This document shows, piece by piece, positions 1 through 6,573 of a DNA stretch of 19,450 bases. The stretch covers positions 1 to 19,450 of the forward strand of contig JAUYSA010000182.1 of assembly GCA_030696545.1 (NCBI GenBank). The letters are read 5' to 3'. The notes below the pieces were generated by a model, which was given only the letters and a program-made list of their open reading frames with translations, ran no database searches and was not told the DNA's origin. Source of the stretch: Hyphomonadaceae bacterium. GTDB lineage: Bacteria; Pseudomonadota; Alphaproteobacteria; Caulobacterales; Hyphomonadaceae. A program made the position numbers and the translations under genes. The stretch's first letter is position 1. Each line of letters opens with the position of its first letter.

Positions 1-584
1 ATGCTGCCCCCATTACGGTTCAGATAGCTTTCGAACTGCGCCTGCTGTTCCTGCGCGAGCCAGAGCACCGAGCCACCCAGATCGATACCCACATCCCGCA
101 CGCGGTATGAGGCGCCGTCCTGGCTTTTGAGGACATCCCAATAAACTTTGGTGTCCTTGCCCGTCGCTGAGCTCTTGATCACGGATGCGACTTTCGAGCG
201 GCGATCATCTTCATCGGTCGAGCCGGTAACGCGCAGGGCTTCGCCGCGGAACTGGTCGAAGTGAACTTGGTACACTTCCATCGCGTAGTGTTCGAACGTC
301 TTATAATATTTGTTGAAATCGGGTTCGCTCACCGAACGCGCGTTCACGCCCAGGACGCGGCGCGCGATCGTCGGCATGTGCGCGAACTTGTTCATGTACT
401 CGCCGAACTTCGCTTCGCGCGCTTTCTGGTCGAGCGACTTGTCGTTGAGCACCTGAAGCACGCTGTTGGCGTTCACCTGCACGTAGGCTTCCGACTTCTT
501 GTCGGCGAAAGCGGCCGGCGCAGCGGCGGTAAGCAAGACAGCGGCAGCGAGGGAGCGCATGCCCAGCTTTTTGAATATTTTCAC
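1..584 (-). CDS. mlaC: MlaC-family phospholipid-binding periplasmic protein (partial, C-terminus outside window)
   Basis: Reading the minus strand from a GTG at 584 gives 194 codons without a stop, running off the window at base 1. The protein starts MKIFKKLGMRSLAAAVLLTA, a Sec signal peptide, with likely cleavage after AAFA near residue 27. The mature part has MlaC (Ttg2D/toluene-tolerance) character: a helical N-terminal part, then FGEYMNKFAHMPTIARRVLG, FNKYYKTFEHYAMEVY, and the strand-rich stretch YWDVLKSQDGASYRVRDVGI followed by FESYLNRNGG. MlaC shuttles phospholipid across the periplasm between the MlaA-porin complex and the inner-membrane MlaFEDB transporter. I chose the GTG because GGAGG lies 5 nt upstream; the in-frame ATG at 560 would cut into the signal peptide. 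It follows mlaA by 22 nt, so the two are probably one operon. Family assignment is firm; no mlaFED genes are visible here. Confidence 0.87.
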   Translation of the reverse strand, partial: MKIFKKLGMRSLAAAVLLTAAAPAAFADKKSEAYVQVNANSVLQVLNDKSLDQKAREAKFGEYMNKFAHMPTIARRVLGVNARSVSEPDFNKYYKTFEHYAMEVYQVHFDQFRGEALRVTGSTDEDDRRSKVASVIKSSATGKDTKVYWDVLKSQDGASYRVRDVGIDLGGSVLWLAQEQQAQFESYLNRNGGS

Positions 585-606
585 TAAAGCCTCCACGTTG
601 ACCCGA

Positions 607-1350
607 TCAGAAGTCTAGTTCGCTTTCGGGCAGTTTTTCGGTTTCATTCGGTTCAATTGGCGCGTTTGCAATGTCCTGGGCCCTTGTCCGGTCATACAAA
701 CGCCTGACTGTCGTATAGGGGTCGATCTGGTTGCGGACCTCGTCGATCGCCTCGATCGCGCCTTCTCGGGCATTGATTCCGCCAAGTACCGCGATGCCCA
801 TGCGGATCTCGTCGTCGCTTTCAAATTCCGGATAATTCAGCGGGTTGAGGGCAACGTCGCCGCCCTTGCCGACCAGGTCGCGCGGATTGGAGGAGCCGAG
901 GAAGGGAAGGACGAGGTAGGGACCGCCCTCGATGCCCCATTTGCCGAGCGTCTGGCCGAAGTCTTCCTTCGTGCGCTGAACGCCTATGGCCGAGGCAGGG
1001 TCAAAGATGCCGGCGACGCCAACTGTTGTGTTGATGACGAACCGGCCAAGCGTGGCGCCGGCGTCGGGGATCTGGAATTGCAGGATGTGGTTCACGAACG
1101 TCAGAGGCTCGTTCAGATTGTCGGCGAAGTTGCCAACGCCCTCGCGGATCGGTTCGTTCGTGACGGCTCGATAGCCCTTTGCGACCGGCTCCAGCACCGC
1201 GCGGTCCAGCCCGTCGTTGAAGGCGAACATCTGGCGGTTGAAGTCTTCGTACGGGTCTTCGGGGTTGGGGCCAGCGGTGATGCAGCCGGACAGGGTGAAG
1301 GCGGCCAGCACGGAGGCTGCGCCCGTAAGGGAGGCAGATATGGATTTCAT
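607..1350 (-). CDS. mlaA: MlaA/VacJ outer-membrane lipoprotein
   Basis: A 247-residue lipoprotein of the MlaA (VacJ) family. In Gram-negative bacteria MlaA sits in the outer membrane with porins and removes phospholipids from the outer leaflet, passing them to MlaC. The signal peptide starts MKSISASL and ends in the lipobox LSGC (Cys23). Family hallmarks follow: DPYEDFNRQMFAFND, the helix-turn region NEPLTFVNHILQ, RFVINTTVGVAGIFDPAS, EDFGQTLGKWGIEGGPYLVLP and the LNPLNY segment. An upstream in-frame ATG at 1431 would add 27 residues before the signal peptide, so I start at the ATG at 1350. The Shine-Dalgarno there is weak (GGGAG about 10 nt away). mlaC lies 22 nt downstream on the same strand. 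The gene is divergent from sahR across a roughly 180-bp region that must hold both promoters. Confidence 0.92.
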   Translation of the reverse strand: MKSISASLTGAASVLAAFTLSGCITAGPNPEDPYEDFNRQMFAFNDGLDRAVLEPVAKGYRAVTNEPIREGVGNFADNLNEPLTFVNHILQFQIPDAGATLGRFVINTTVGVAGIFDPASAIGVQRTKEDFGQTLGKWGIEGGPYLVLPFLGSSNPRDLVGKGGDVALNPLNYPEFESDDEIRMGIAVLGGINAREGAIEAIDEVRNQIDPYTTVRRLYDRTRAQDIANAPIEPNETEKLPESELDF

Positions 1351-1498
1351 GGCAGAGACGCTCCCAGCGGGTCGGGTCGATATGTGTCTGGGAGTATCCC
1401 GGATCAACACCCGTAAACTCCGGAGTACCATCTAAACCGTTCCCGAGCGTTTACCGCCGCCTTTGGGCAACAGTGTGGTGCAGCCGGTCGGGGAGGTC

Positions 1499-1528
1499 TT
1501 GAATTTCATATAAGGATATGCTTATACG
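1499..1528 (+). promoter_or_regulatory. Candidate promoter of the sahR-met operon
   Basis: TTGAAT at 1499-1504 and TATACG at 1523-1528, 18 bp apart, form a moderate sigma-70-like pair. Transcription would begin at or within a base or two of the sahR ATG at 1534, implying a leaderless mRNA; consistent with this, no Shine-Dalgarno is visible before that ATG. An alternative -10 is TATAAG at 1509-1514, without a good -35. This is inferred from sequence only. Confidence 0.4.
1509..1526. promoter_or_regulatory. Candidate SahR operator (18-bp dyad)
   Basis: TATAAGGATATGCTTATA is an imperfect palindrome in which 8 of 9 base pairs are symmetric (the G/G pair at 1515/1520 is the exception). It lies between the candidate -35 and -10 of the promoter, 8 nt before the sahR start. 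A second overlapping dyad, CATATAA at 1507-1513 and TTATATG at 1530-1536, is perfect over 7 bp and reaches into the start codon. The position fits autorepression by the ArsR-family product. AT-rich dyads are typical of ArsR-family operators. Identity as the SahR site is inference from location. Confidence 0.55.
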
Positions 1529-1533
1529 TTTAT

Positions 1534-2502
1534 ATGGAATCCGCAGCGCTGTCCGTTCTGGTCCAGCAGCTACGCGCCGCCGGCGAGGTGACGCGGGCCC
1601 GTATTCTCGCGCTTCTCGCCCATGGCGAGCTGTCAGTAGGCGAACTTGCGCAAGTCCTGAACCAGAGCCAACCCCGGCTGTCGAGGCATTTGAAGTTCCT
1701 GACTGGCGCCGGGCTGATCGAGAGGCTGCCGGAAGGGGCTTGGGTTTTCTATCGCCTGCCGGTTGAAGGACGGGCGCGAGCTTTGGTCGATACTTTGAAC
1801 GCAGCCATCGACCCGGAAGACGCCGATATCCGCCGGGACCGCAATCGTCTTGCCGAAGTGAAGGGGGAGCGGGCCGAGGCGGCCGACCAGTATTTCTCCC
1901 GCGTGGCGGATGACTGGGACAAGCTGCGGGCGCTTCATTATTCTGAAGTCGATATCGAGAAGGCCGTGATGACTGCCGCCGGTGCGGGACCGTTCGATCT
2001 GGTGATCGACTTCGGCACCGGCACGGGGCGGATGCTGTCGCTGTTTGCGGCCAGGGCGCGCCGGGTCGAGGGCATCGACCTTTCGCACCAGATGCTGACG
2101 GTGGCGCGCTCGAAACTGCAGGAAGCCGCCAACGCGTCGGTGCGCCATGGCGATGCAACGTCCTCGCCCTATCCTGATCATTGCGCCAGCCTGGTGATCA
2201 TCCATCAGGTGCTGCACTTCCTTGATGATCCTGCGCGGGCGCTGAACGAAGCTGCGCGCGTGCTGAAGCCGGGTGGACGGCTTGTGGTGGTAGAGTTTGC
2301 ACCGCATTCGCTGGAGCATCTGCGGACGGATCACGCACATCGCCATCTCGGCGTAAGCGAGGCCGATCTTGTACGCTGGGGCGAGAAGGCGGGGCTTGCG
2401 GTGACATCATCGCGGACGTTCCGTGCGCCCGACGACAAGGGCGTTTCGGTGATGGTGTGGGCGGCGGATAGTCTTAAGTCAGTAAAGAGGTCGGCGGCAT
2501 GA
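1534..2502 (+). CDS. sahR: SahR-type SAH-responsive regulator (ArsR DNA-binding domain fused to a methyltransferase-fold sensor)
   Basis: 322 residues. Residues about 5-90 are an ArsR-type winged helix (TRARILALLAHGELSVGELA, recognition helix QPRLSRHLKFLTGAGLI, wing GAWVFYRL). The metal-binding ELCVCDL signature is replaced by ELSVGEL with no cysteines, so it is not a metal sensor. Residues about 115-310 are a class I methyltransferase fold: motif I DFGTGTGR (159-166), acidic D182 for the ribose, GDA (206-208), and VLKPGGRLVVVEF (243-255). This architecture next to metF/metH matches SahR, an ArsR-family repressor of SAM-cycle genes (ahcY, metE/metH, metF, metK) whose methylase-like domain binds S-adenosylhomocysteine, releasing it from DNA. 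It is the first gene of the met operon and overlaps metF by 4 nt (ATGA). The ATG start has no Shine-Dalgarno and may be leaderless. Less likely, it is an active methyltransferase with a DNA-binding domain. Confidence 0.85.
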   Translation: MESAALSVLVQQLRAAGEVTRARILALLAHGELSVGELAQVLNQSQPRLSRHLKFLTGAGLIERLPEGAWVFYRLPVEGRARALVDTLNAAIDPEDADIRRDRNRLAEVKGERAEAADQYFSRVADDWDKLRALHYSEVDIEKAVMTAAGAGPFDLVIDFGTGTGRMLSLFAARARRVEGIDLSHQMLTVARSKLQEAANASVRHGDATSSPYPDHCASLVIIHQVLHFLDDPARALNEAARVLKPGGRLVVVEFAPHSLEHLRTDHAHRHLGVSEADLVRWGEKAGLAVTSSRTFRAPDDKGVSVMVWAADSLKSVKRSAA

Positions 2503-3359
2503 GCGCCCCCAAGGTTTCCTTCGAATTCTTCCCGCCCAAGACGCCGGACATGGAGCAGAAGCTCTGGGATTCCGTGCGACGGCTGGAGCCGCTGCGGCCG
2601 GACTATGTGTCGGTGACATATGGCGCGGGCGGATCAACGCGCGAGCGCACGCATGATATCGTGCGCAAGATGGCGTCGGAGACGTCGCTGAAGCCGGCGG
2701 GGCACATCACCTGCGTCGCGGCGACGAAGCCGGAGATCGACCAGGTTCTCAGGGATTACTGGGATGCAGGCGTGAAGCGCATCGTGGCGCTGCGCGGCGA
2801 TCCGACGGCTGGTATCGGCACGAAGTACGCGCCGCATCCGGGCGGCTACGCCTATGCCAACGACCTGATCGCGGGCGCGCGGGGGATTGCCGACTTCGAT
2901 ATTTCGGTGGGCTGCTATCCCGAAGTACATCCGGACGCGTCTTCGCTGAAAGGCGAGGTCGAGAACCTCAAGCGCAAGTTCGATGCGGGCGCCACGCGGG
3001 CGATCACGCAGTTCTTCTTTACGCCGGACGTCTATTTCCGTTTTCTCGACGAGGCGCATGCGGCGGGCATTGATCAGCCGATTGTGCCGGGCATCATGCT
3101 GCAGTCGAACTTCAAGGGGCTGAAGCGGATGGCTGACCTGTGCGGCACAGCCATTCCCCCGCGCATCGCGGAACTCTATGACGGGCTTGATAACGACGCG
3201 GAGACGCGCGATCTGGTGACGGCGCATATCGCGGCCGAGCTGTGCAACCAGCTGGCCGAGCAGGGCGTCGACCATTTTCACTTCTACACGATGAACCGGG
3301 CGGGGCTGTCGCTATCGACTTGCCGCCTGCTCGGGATCAAGCCGGAGGTTCAGCAATGA
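2499..3359 (+). CDS. metF: 5,10-methylenetetrahydrofolate reductase
   Basis: 286 residues, close to the usual 290-300. MetF is a cytosolic FAD enzyme that reduces 5,10-methylene-THF to 5-methyl-THF, the methyl donor for methionine synthase. Visible family motifs are FEFFPPK (8-14, with the catalytic Glu at 9), YVSVTYGAGGSTRERT (36-51), HITCVAAT (69-76), ALRGDP (97-102, with the flavin-interacting Asp at 101), GCYPEVHP (138-145), ITQFFF (169-174), VPGIM (196-200) and HFHFYTMNR (259-267). The fold is a complete TIM barrel. The start codon overlaps the sahR stop by 4 nt, and the stop overlaps the next gene's ATG by 4 nt, indicating translational coupling within the methionine operon. It is expected to be SahR-controlled. 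Confidence 0.97.
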   Translation: MSAPKVSFEFFPPKTPDMEQKLWDSVRRLEPLRPDYVSVTYGAGGSTRERTHDIVRKMASETSLKPAGHITCVAATKPEIDQVLRDYWDAGVKRIVALRGDPTAGIGTKYAPHPGGYAYANDLIAGARGIADFDISVGCYPEVHPDASSLKGEVENLKRKFDAGATRAITQFFFTPDVYFRFLDEAHAAGIDQPIVPGIMLQSNFKGLKRMADLCGTAIPPRIAELYDGLDNDAETRDLVTAHIAAELCNQLAEQGVDHFHFYTMNRAGLSLSTCRLLGIKPEVQQ

Positions 3360-4420
3360 ACAGGCAGGAACGTATCGCGAGGCTGAAGGCGACTGCGAAG
3401 GAGCGCATCCTGATCCTTGATGGATCGTGGGGCGTGATGTTCCAGAAGATGGGGCTGCAGGAAGCCGACTATCGCGGGACACGCTTTGCTACACATGCCG
3501 GGCAGATGAAGGGCAACAATGATATCCTGTGCCTCACGCGGCCGGATCTCGTGGCCCAGCTGCACGCGATGTATTTCGAGGCCGGCGCCGATATTTCGGA
3601 AACCAACACGTTCTCCGGCACCGTGATCGCGCAGGACGATTACAAGCTCGACGCCAAGGCGGTGTGGGACATCAACTATGAAGGTGCGCGCATCGGGCGC
3701 GAGGTGGCTGACCAGTTCACGGCGAAGGAGCCGGACAAGCCGCGTTTCCTCGCCGGCTCGATCGGGCCGCTGAACAAGATGCTGTCCATGTCGTCGGACG
3801 TGAACGATCCGGGCGCGCGGCTGGTGGATTTCGACGAAGTCTATAACGCCTATCGCGACCAGATCCGCGCGCTCAACGAGGGTGGAGTGGACTTGTACCT
3901 GATCGAGACGATCACCGACACGCTGAACTGCAAGGCGGCGATCAAGGCGATCATGGATCTGGAAGCCGAGGGGCAGGAGAAGCTGCCGATCTGGATTTCG
4001 GGTACGATCACCGACCGCTCTGGCCGCACGCTGTCTGGCCAGACGACAGAAGCGTTCTGGAATTCGGTGAAGCACGCCAAGCCGTTTGCGGTTGGTTTCA
4101 ACTGCGCGCTTGGCGCGGACCTGATGCGGCCCTTCATCGCCGAGATGGCGCGCGTGGCGGATACGCTGGTTGCGGCTTACCCGAATGCTGGCCTGCCCAA
4201 CGAGATGGGCCAGTATGACGAGCAGCCGCACGAGACCGCACATTCTGTGGAACAGTGGGCGAAAGAGGGGCTGGTCAATATCCTTGGCGGCTGCTGCGGC
4301 ACGACGCCGGACCATATCCGGCATGTCGCGGAAGCCATGAAGGGCGTGAAGCCGCGTATCCCGCCTGAGCGTCCCCATGCATTGCGGTTGGCGGGGCTTG
4401 AGCCGTTCGAGTTGGCGTAA
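3356..4420 (+). CDS. metH: Methionine synthase, N-terminal homocysteine-binding half (split MetH)
   Basis: 354 residues equal to the first module of cobalamin-dependent methionine synthase. This module binds zinc and homocysteine and receives the methyl group from methylcobalamin. Motifs are LDGSWGVMFQ (21-30), NDILCLTRPDLV (55-66), ADISETNTFSGT (78-89), GSIGP (134-138), and zinc ligands Cys250 (GFNCALGA) and Cys313/Cys314 (GGCCGTTPDHI), matching Cys247, 310 and 311 of E. coli MetH. It ends with LRLAGLEPFELA, exactly where E. coli MetH passes from this module into the linker before the folate module. The remaining modules are encoded at 6574-9201. Together the two parts total 1229 residues, against 1227 for E. 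coli MetH. The ATG at 3356 overlaps the metF stop; a longer upstream reading would lie inside metF. A stand-alone homocysteine methyltransferase is possible, but the partner in the same operon argues for a split enzyme. Confidence 0.93.
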   Translation: MNRQERIARLKATAKERILILDGSWGVMFQKMGLQEADYRGTRFATHAGQMKGNNDILCLTRPDLVAQLHAMYFEAGADISETNTFSGTVIAQDDYKLDAKAVWDINYEGARIGREVADQFTAKEPDKPRFLAGSIGPLNKMLSMSSDVNDPGARLVDFDEVYNAYRDQIRALNEGGVDLYLIETITDTLNCKAAIKAIMDLEAEGQEKLPIWISGTITDRSGRTLSGQTTEAFWNSVKHAKPFAVGFNCALGADLMRPFIAEMARVADTLVAAYPNAGLPNEMGQYDEQPHETAHSVEQWAKEGLVNILGGCCGTTPDHIRHVAEAMKGVKPRIPPERPHALRLAGLEPFELA

Positions 4421-5029
4421 TTGTGGATCGACCTGGCGCCCTTCCTTGCAACCTGCCTGGCGATCGAACTGACGCCGGGGCCAAACATGGCCTACATCGT
4501 GTTATTGAGCGCGCAGCGTGGGCGGGCGGCTGGGTTGCTGGCGGCGAGCGGCGTGGCGCTGGGGTTGCTGGCGATCGGGATGATGGCGGCGTTCGGGTTC
4601 GCGCAGGTCGTGCGCGATACGCCGTGGCTGTATCAGACGCTGCGCTGGGCGGGCGTGGCGTATCTGGTCTATCTCGCCTGGGATTGCTGGCGCGAGGCGC
4701 GTGCGCCGCAGCCGGAAGTGAAGCAGGCGCAGGCGCTGGCGGCGGCGTTCCGGCGCGGGCTTGTCACCAACCTGCTCAATCCGAAGGCCTTCCTGTTTTA
4801 CATCACCGTGCTGCCCGGCTTCGTGAGTGCGGACGCATCCTACCCGCTTCAGATACAGCTTCTGACGTGGCTGTATGTGATGGTCGCGACGGCGGTGCAT
4901 GTGGCGCTGGCGATCGGCGCTGGCGCGCTTACGGGCGTCCTGGCGCATCCGGAGTGGCGGCGTCGTGCAGGGCTTGTTGCAGCGCTCATGCTGCTTGCGA
5001 TTGCGGTGTGGCTGGCGTTCAAGACGTAG
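4421..5029 (+). CDS. LysE/RhtB-family amino-acid exporter
   Basis: 202 residues of a polytopic inner-membrane protein of the LysE/RhtB family, whose members export amino acids such as lysine, homoserine, threonine or methionine-type substrates by proton antiport. The N-terminal signature is IELTPGPNMAYIVLLSAQRG (15-34), followed by hydrophobic helices near 37-63, 70-87, 115-135, 145-173 and 180-199, and the family motif NLLNPKAFLFYITVLPGFV (116-134). Length is normal. The start appears to be TTG at 4421, immediately after the TAA of the metH N-half; no in-frame ATG precedes the signature. It lies in the SahR-headed operon, so a sulfur amino acid or intermediate (methionine, homocysteine, homoserine) is a reasonable but unproven substrate. 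Confidence 0.87.
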   Translation: MWIDLAPFLATCLAIELTPGPNMAYIVLLSAQRGRAAGLLAASGVALGLLAIGMMAAFGFAQVVRDTPWLYQTLRWAGVAYLVYLAWDCWREARAPQPEVKQAQALAAAFRRGLVTNLLNPKAFLFYITVLPGFVSADASYPLQIQLLTWLYVMVATAVHVALAIGAGALTGVLAHPEWRRRAGLVAALMLLAIAVWLAFKT

Positions 5030-5053
5030 GCGCGCCGCGCGAGGGAGGGGTGC

Positions 5054-5617
5054 ATGGCCAAATTCTATGACAGCCTGAACGACAAGCATGTCGCTTTCAT
5101 ACAGGCGCAGAAGATGTTCTTCGTCGCGACGGCGCCGCTTTCGGATGCTGGACGCGTGAACCTCAGCCCCAAGGGCTATGACAGCTTCCGTGTGATTGGG
5201 CCGAACAGGGTGGCGTATGCGGACCTTGGCGGATCGGGCGCCGAGACTGTCGCGCATGTGCGCGAGAACGGTCGGATCACCTTCATGTTCTGCGCCTATG
5301 ACGGCGCGCCGAACATCATGCGGCTGTATGGCCGCGGGCAGGTGATGCAATTCAACGATCCGGGCTTTGCCGAAGAGATCGCGAAGTTTTCGCCGGGCCA
5401 TGAGCGGGCGCGCGATATCATCTTTGCGGATATCACACAGGTGCAGGACAGCTGTGGCTGGGCTGTGCCGTTCATGGAGTTCAAGGGCGAGCGCGATCAG
5501 CTGCGCCGGTATATCGATCACATGGAGCTCGATGCGTGGCACGAGAGCCGGCTGACGAAGAATGCGAAGAGCATCGATGGGCTGCCGGGACTGATCCGGT
5601 CGGAGGCGGCGGAATGA
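5054..5617 (+). CDS. Pyridoxamine-5'-phosphate-oxidase-like flavin-binding protein
   Basis: 187 residues, predicted cytosolic, with the split beta-barrel fold of the PNPOx-like superfamily (general FMN, F420 or heme binders). Pattern: AFIQAQKMFFVATAPLSDAGRVNLSPKGYDSF near 13-45 (strand pair with NLSPKG), AYADLGGSGAETVAHVRENG near 54-73, ITFMFCAYDGAPNIMRLYGRG near 74-94, and DSCGWAVPFMEFKGERDQL near 131-149. This resembles alphaproteobacterial proteins annotated only as pyridoxamine 5'-phosphate oxidase family, not true PdxH. The reaction is unknown. It starts 24 nt after the lysE-like stop with a strong GGGAGG Shine-Dalgarno, and its stop overlaps the next start (ATGATG). It lies inside the methionine operon. 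Confidence 0.75.
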   Translation: MAKFYDSLNDKHVAFIQAQKMFFVATAPLSDAGRVNLSPKGYDSFRVIGPNRVAYADLGGSGAETVAHVRENGRITFMFCAYDGAPNIMRLYGRGQVMQFNDPGFAEEIAKFSPGHERARDIIFADITQVQDSCGWAVPFMEFKGERDQLRRYIDHMELDAWHESRLTKNAKSIDGLPGLIRSEAAE

Positions 5618-6120
5618 TGCGCGTACTTGCGGCTTCCCTCGCCAGCCTTGTGCTTGGCGGATGCGTGATCGCAGATGTGACCGAAATGGCGCATGCGCCT
5701 GTTGGCGCCATCCAGCGCGTGTATGCGTCTCCCACAGCGTTCTACGCGAAGCACATCATCATCCCGCCGGGATACGCCACCATCCGCCTGCCGGGGATCA
5801 TTCCTGATCCAGAAGCGTTCAGCGGCGACACCGAGCGGCAGGCCGAGAACGTGTTCGCCAAGATCGCGGCGGCGCTGAAGGAAGCGGGTGCCGGGGAAGG
5901 CGATGTGGTCGCCATGACAGTCTTCCTCGCCGCGCCGACGCCAGGCGGGAACATGGATTTCGACGGCATGATGCGTGCCTACGGCCGCCATTACGGCAGC
6001 GATGCACAACCAAACCGCCCGGTGCGCTCTACCGTGCAGGTCGCGGGGCTTGTGCGGCCGGGCATCCTCGTGGAAGTCGAAGTTACGGCCGCCGTGCCGG
6101 CCAGAACGTTGGCCAGGTAG
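5614..6120 (+). CDS. RidA-family protein with lipoprotein signal
   Basis: 168 residues. The N-terminus MMRVLAASLASLVLGGC is a lipoprotein signal with lipobox LGGC (Cys17), so the product should be membrane-anchored on the periplasmic side. Residues about 45-163 follow the RidA/YjgF/UK114 fold: DTERQAENVFAKIAAALKEAG (72-92), GDVVAMTVFLA (96-106), and RPVRSTVQVAG (135-145) with Arg138 at the position of the RidA substrate-carboxylate Arg. Glu154 in LVEVEVTAA is the candidate second active-site residue. Cytosolic RidA hydrolyses reactive enamines and imines made by PLP enzymes; an exported lipidated version is unusual. I start at ATG 5614, overlapping the upstream stop; ATG at 5617 is equally possible. 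The last base of the stop is 2 nt before the next gene. Confidence 0.75.
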   Translation: MMRVLAASLASLVLGGCVIADVTEMAHAPVGAIQRVYASPTAFYAKHIIIPPGYATIRLPGIIPDPEAFSGDTERQAENVFAKIAAALKEAGAGEGDVVAMTVFLAAPTPGGNMDFDGMMRAYGRHYGSDAQPNRPVRSTVQVAGLVRPGILVEVEVTAAVPARTLAR

Positions 6121-6122
6121 AC

Positions 6123-6572
6123 ATGGACAGCTATTCCGCAGCCAGCCTGATGGCCTCAATGCGTGAGGCGCTACAAGCCATTGCGCCCGTTCTGGACAGA
6201 GTTGGCGTTCGCCACCGACCTGCAGAGGCGACGTACGATGGCTGGGAGGATCTGGAGGCGCAGGTCTTCAGATCGGTGATTGGCGAGCCCATCGAACTGG
6301 CGGATGCCTATCCGCTAGCGAAACATGGCTTCAACCTTGAGAGCTATGCCGAGCTGAGTTTCGTGAACGTGGCGGACGAGGGCGCGCATCAACTCGCGTT
6401 TGTTCGCTTTCATTCGATGGCGGAATCGTTCGACTCGGTGATCGGCGCTCAGCTTCAGCCCGGCACGCTTGTTGTTACCGGAGTTACCATAGTGCCATTC
6501 GACAAGGCGCACTTTGCGTTTTGCGCGAACAGGCGCGACGGCGTCCGATCATTCAAGAATTTGAGTTACTGA
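6123..6572 (+). CDS. Hypothetical protein in the methionine operon
   Basis: 149 residues that I do not recognise. The protein is soluble and acidic, with no signal peptide or membrane segment. The N-terminal 40 residues look helical (SLMASMREALQAIAPVLDRV). Then come WEDLEAQVFRSVIG, a Tyr/Phe-rich central part (YPLAKHGFNLESYAELSFVN), and a beta-rich end (TLVVTGVTIVPFDKAHFAFC). One cysteine is near the C-terminus. The ATG lies 2 nt after the ridA-like stop and the TGA ends 1 nt before the metH C-half start, so it must be co-transcribed with them. The coding signal is supported by the tight packing and absence of competing frames; function is unknown. Confidence 0.72.
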   Translation: MDSYSAASLMASMREALQAIAPVLDRVGVRHRPAEATYDGWEDLEAQVFRSVIGEPIELADAYPLAKHGFNLESYAELSFVNVADEGAHQLAFVRFHSMAESFDSVIGAQLQPGTLVVTGVTIVPFDKAHFAFCANRRDGVRSFKNLSY

Positions 6573-6573
6573 C

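Noticed and set aside
261..587. Open frame on the plus strand opposite mlaC
   Set aside because: It is antisense to a clear MlaC reading with signal peptide and Shine-Dalgarno; Arg/His/Val-rich composition is typical of GC-rich shadow frames.
1351..1460. EcfG-type promoter for mlaA (GGAAC on the minus strand upstream of the gene)
   Set aside because: No CGTT-like -10 box occurs 16-17 bp downstream of that GGAAC.
1351..1533. SAM-type riboswitch upstream of the met operon
   Set aside because: The candidate promoter leaves almost no leader before sahR, and no SAM-II-like pseudoknot pattern is visible; control by SahR explains the locus better.
1451..2158. 235-codon minus-strand frame across sahR
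   Set aside because: Arg/Pro/Ser-rich translation with no domain, antisense to the well-supported ArsR-methyltransferase gene, and covering its promoter.
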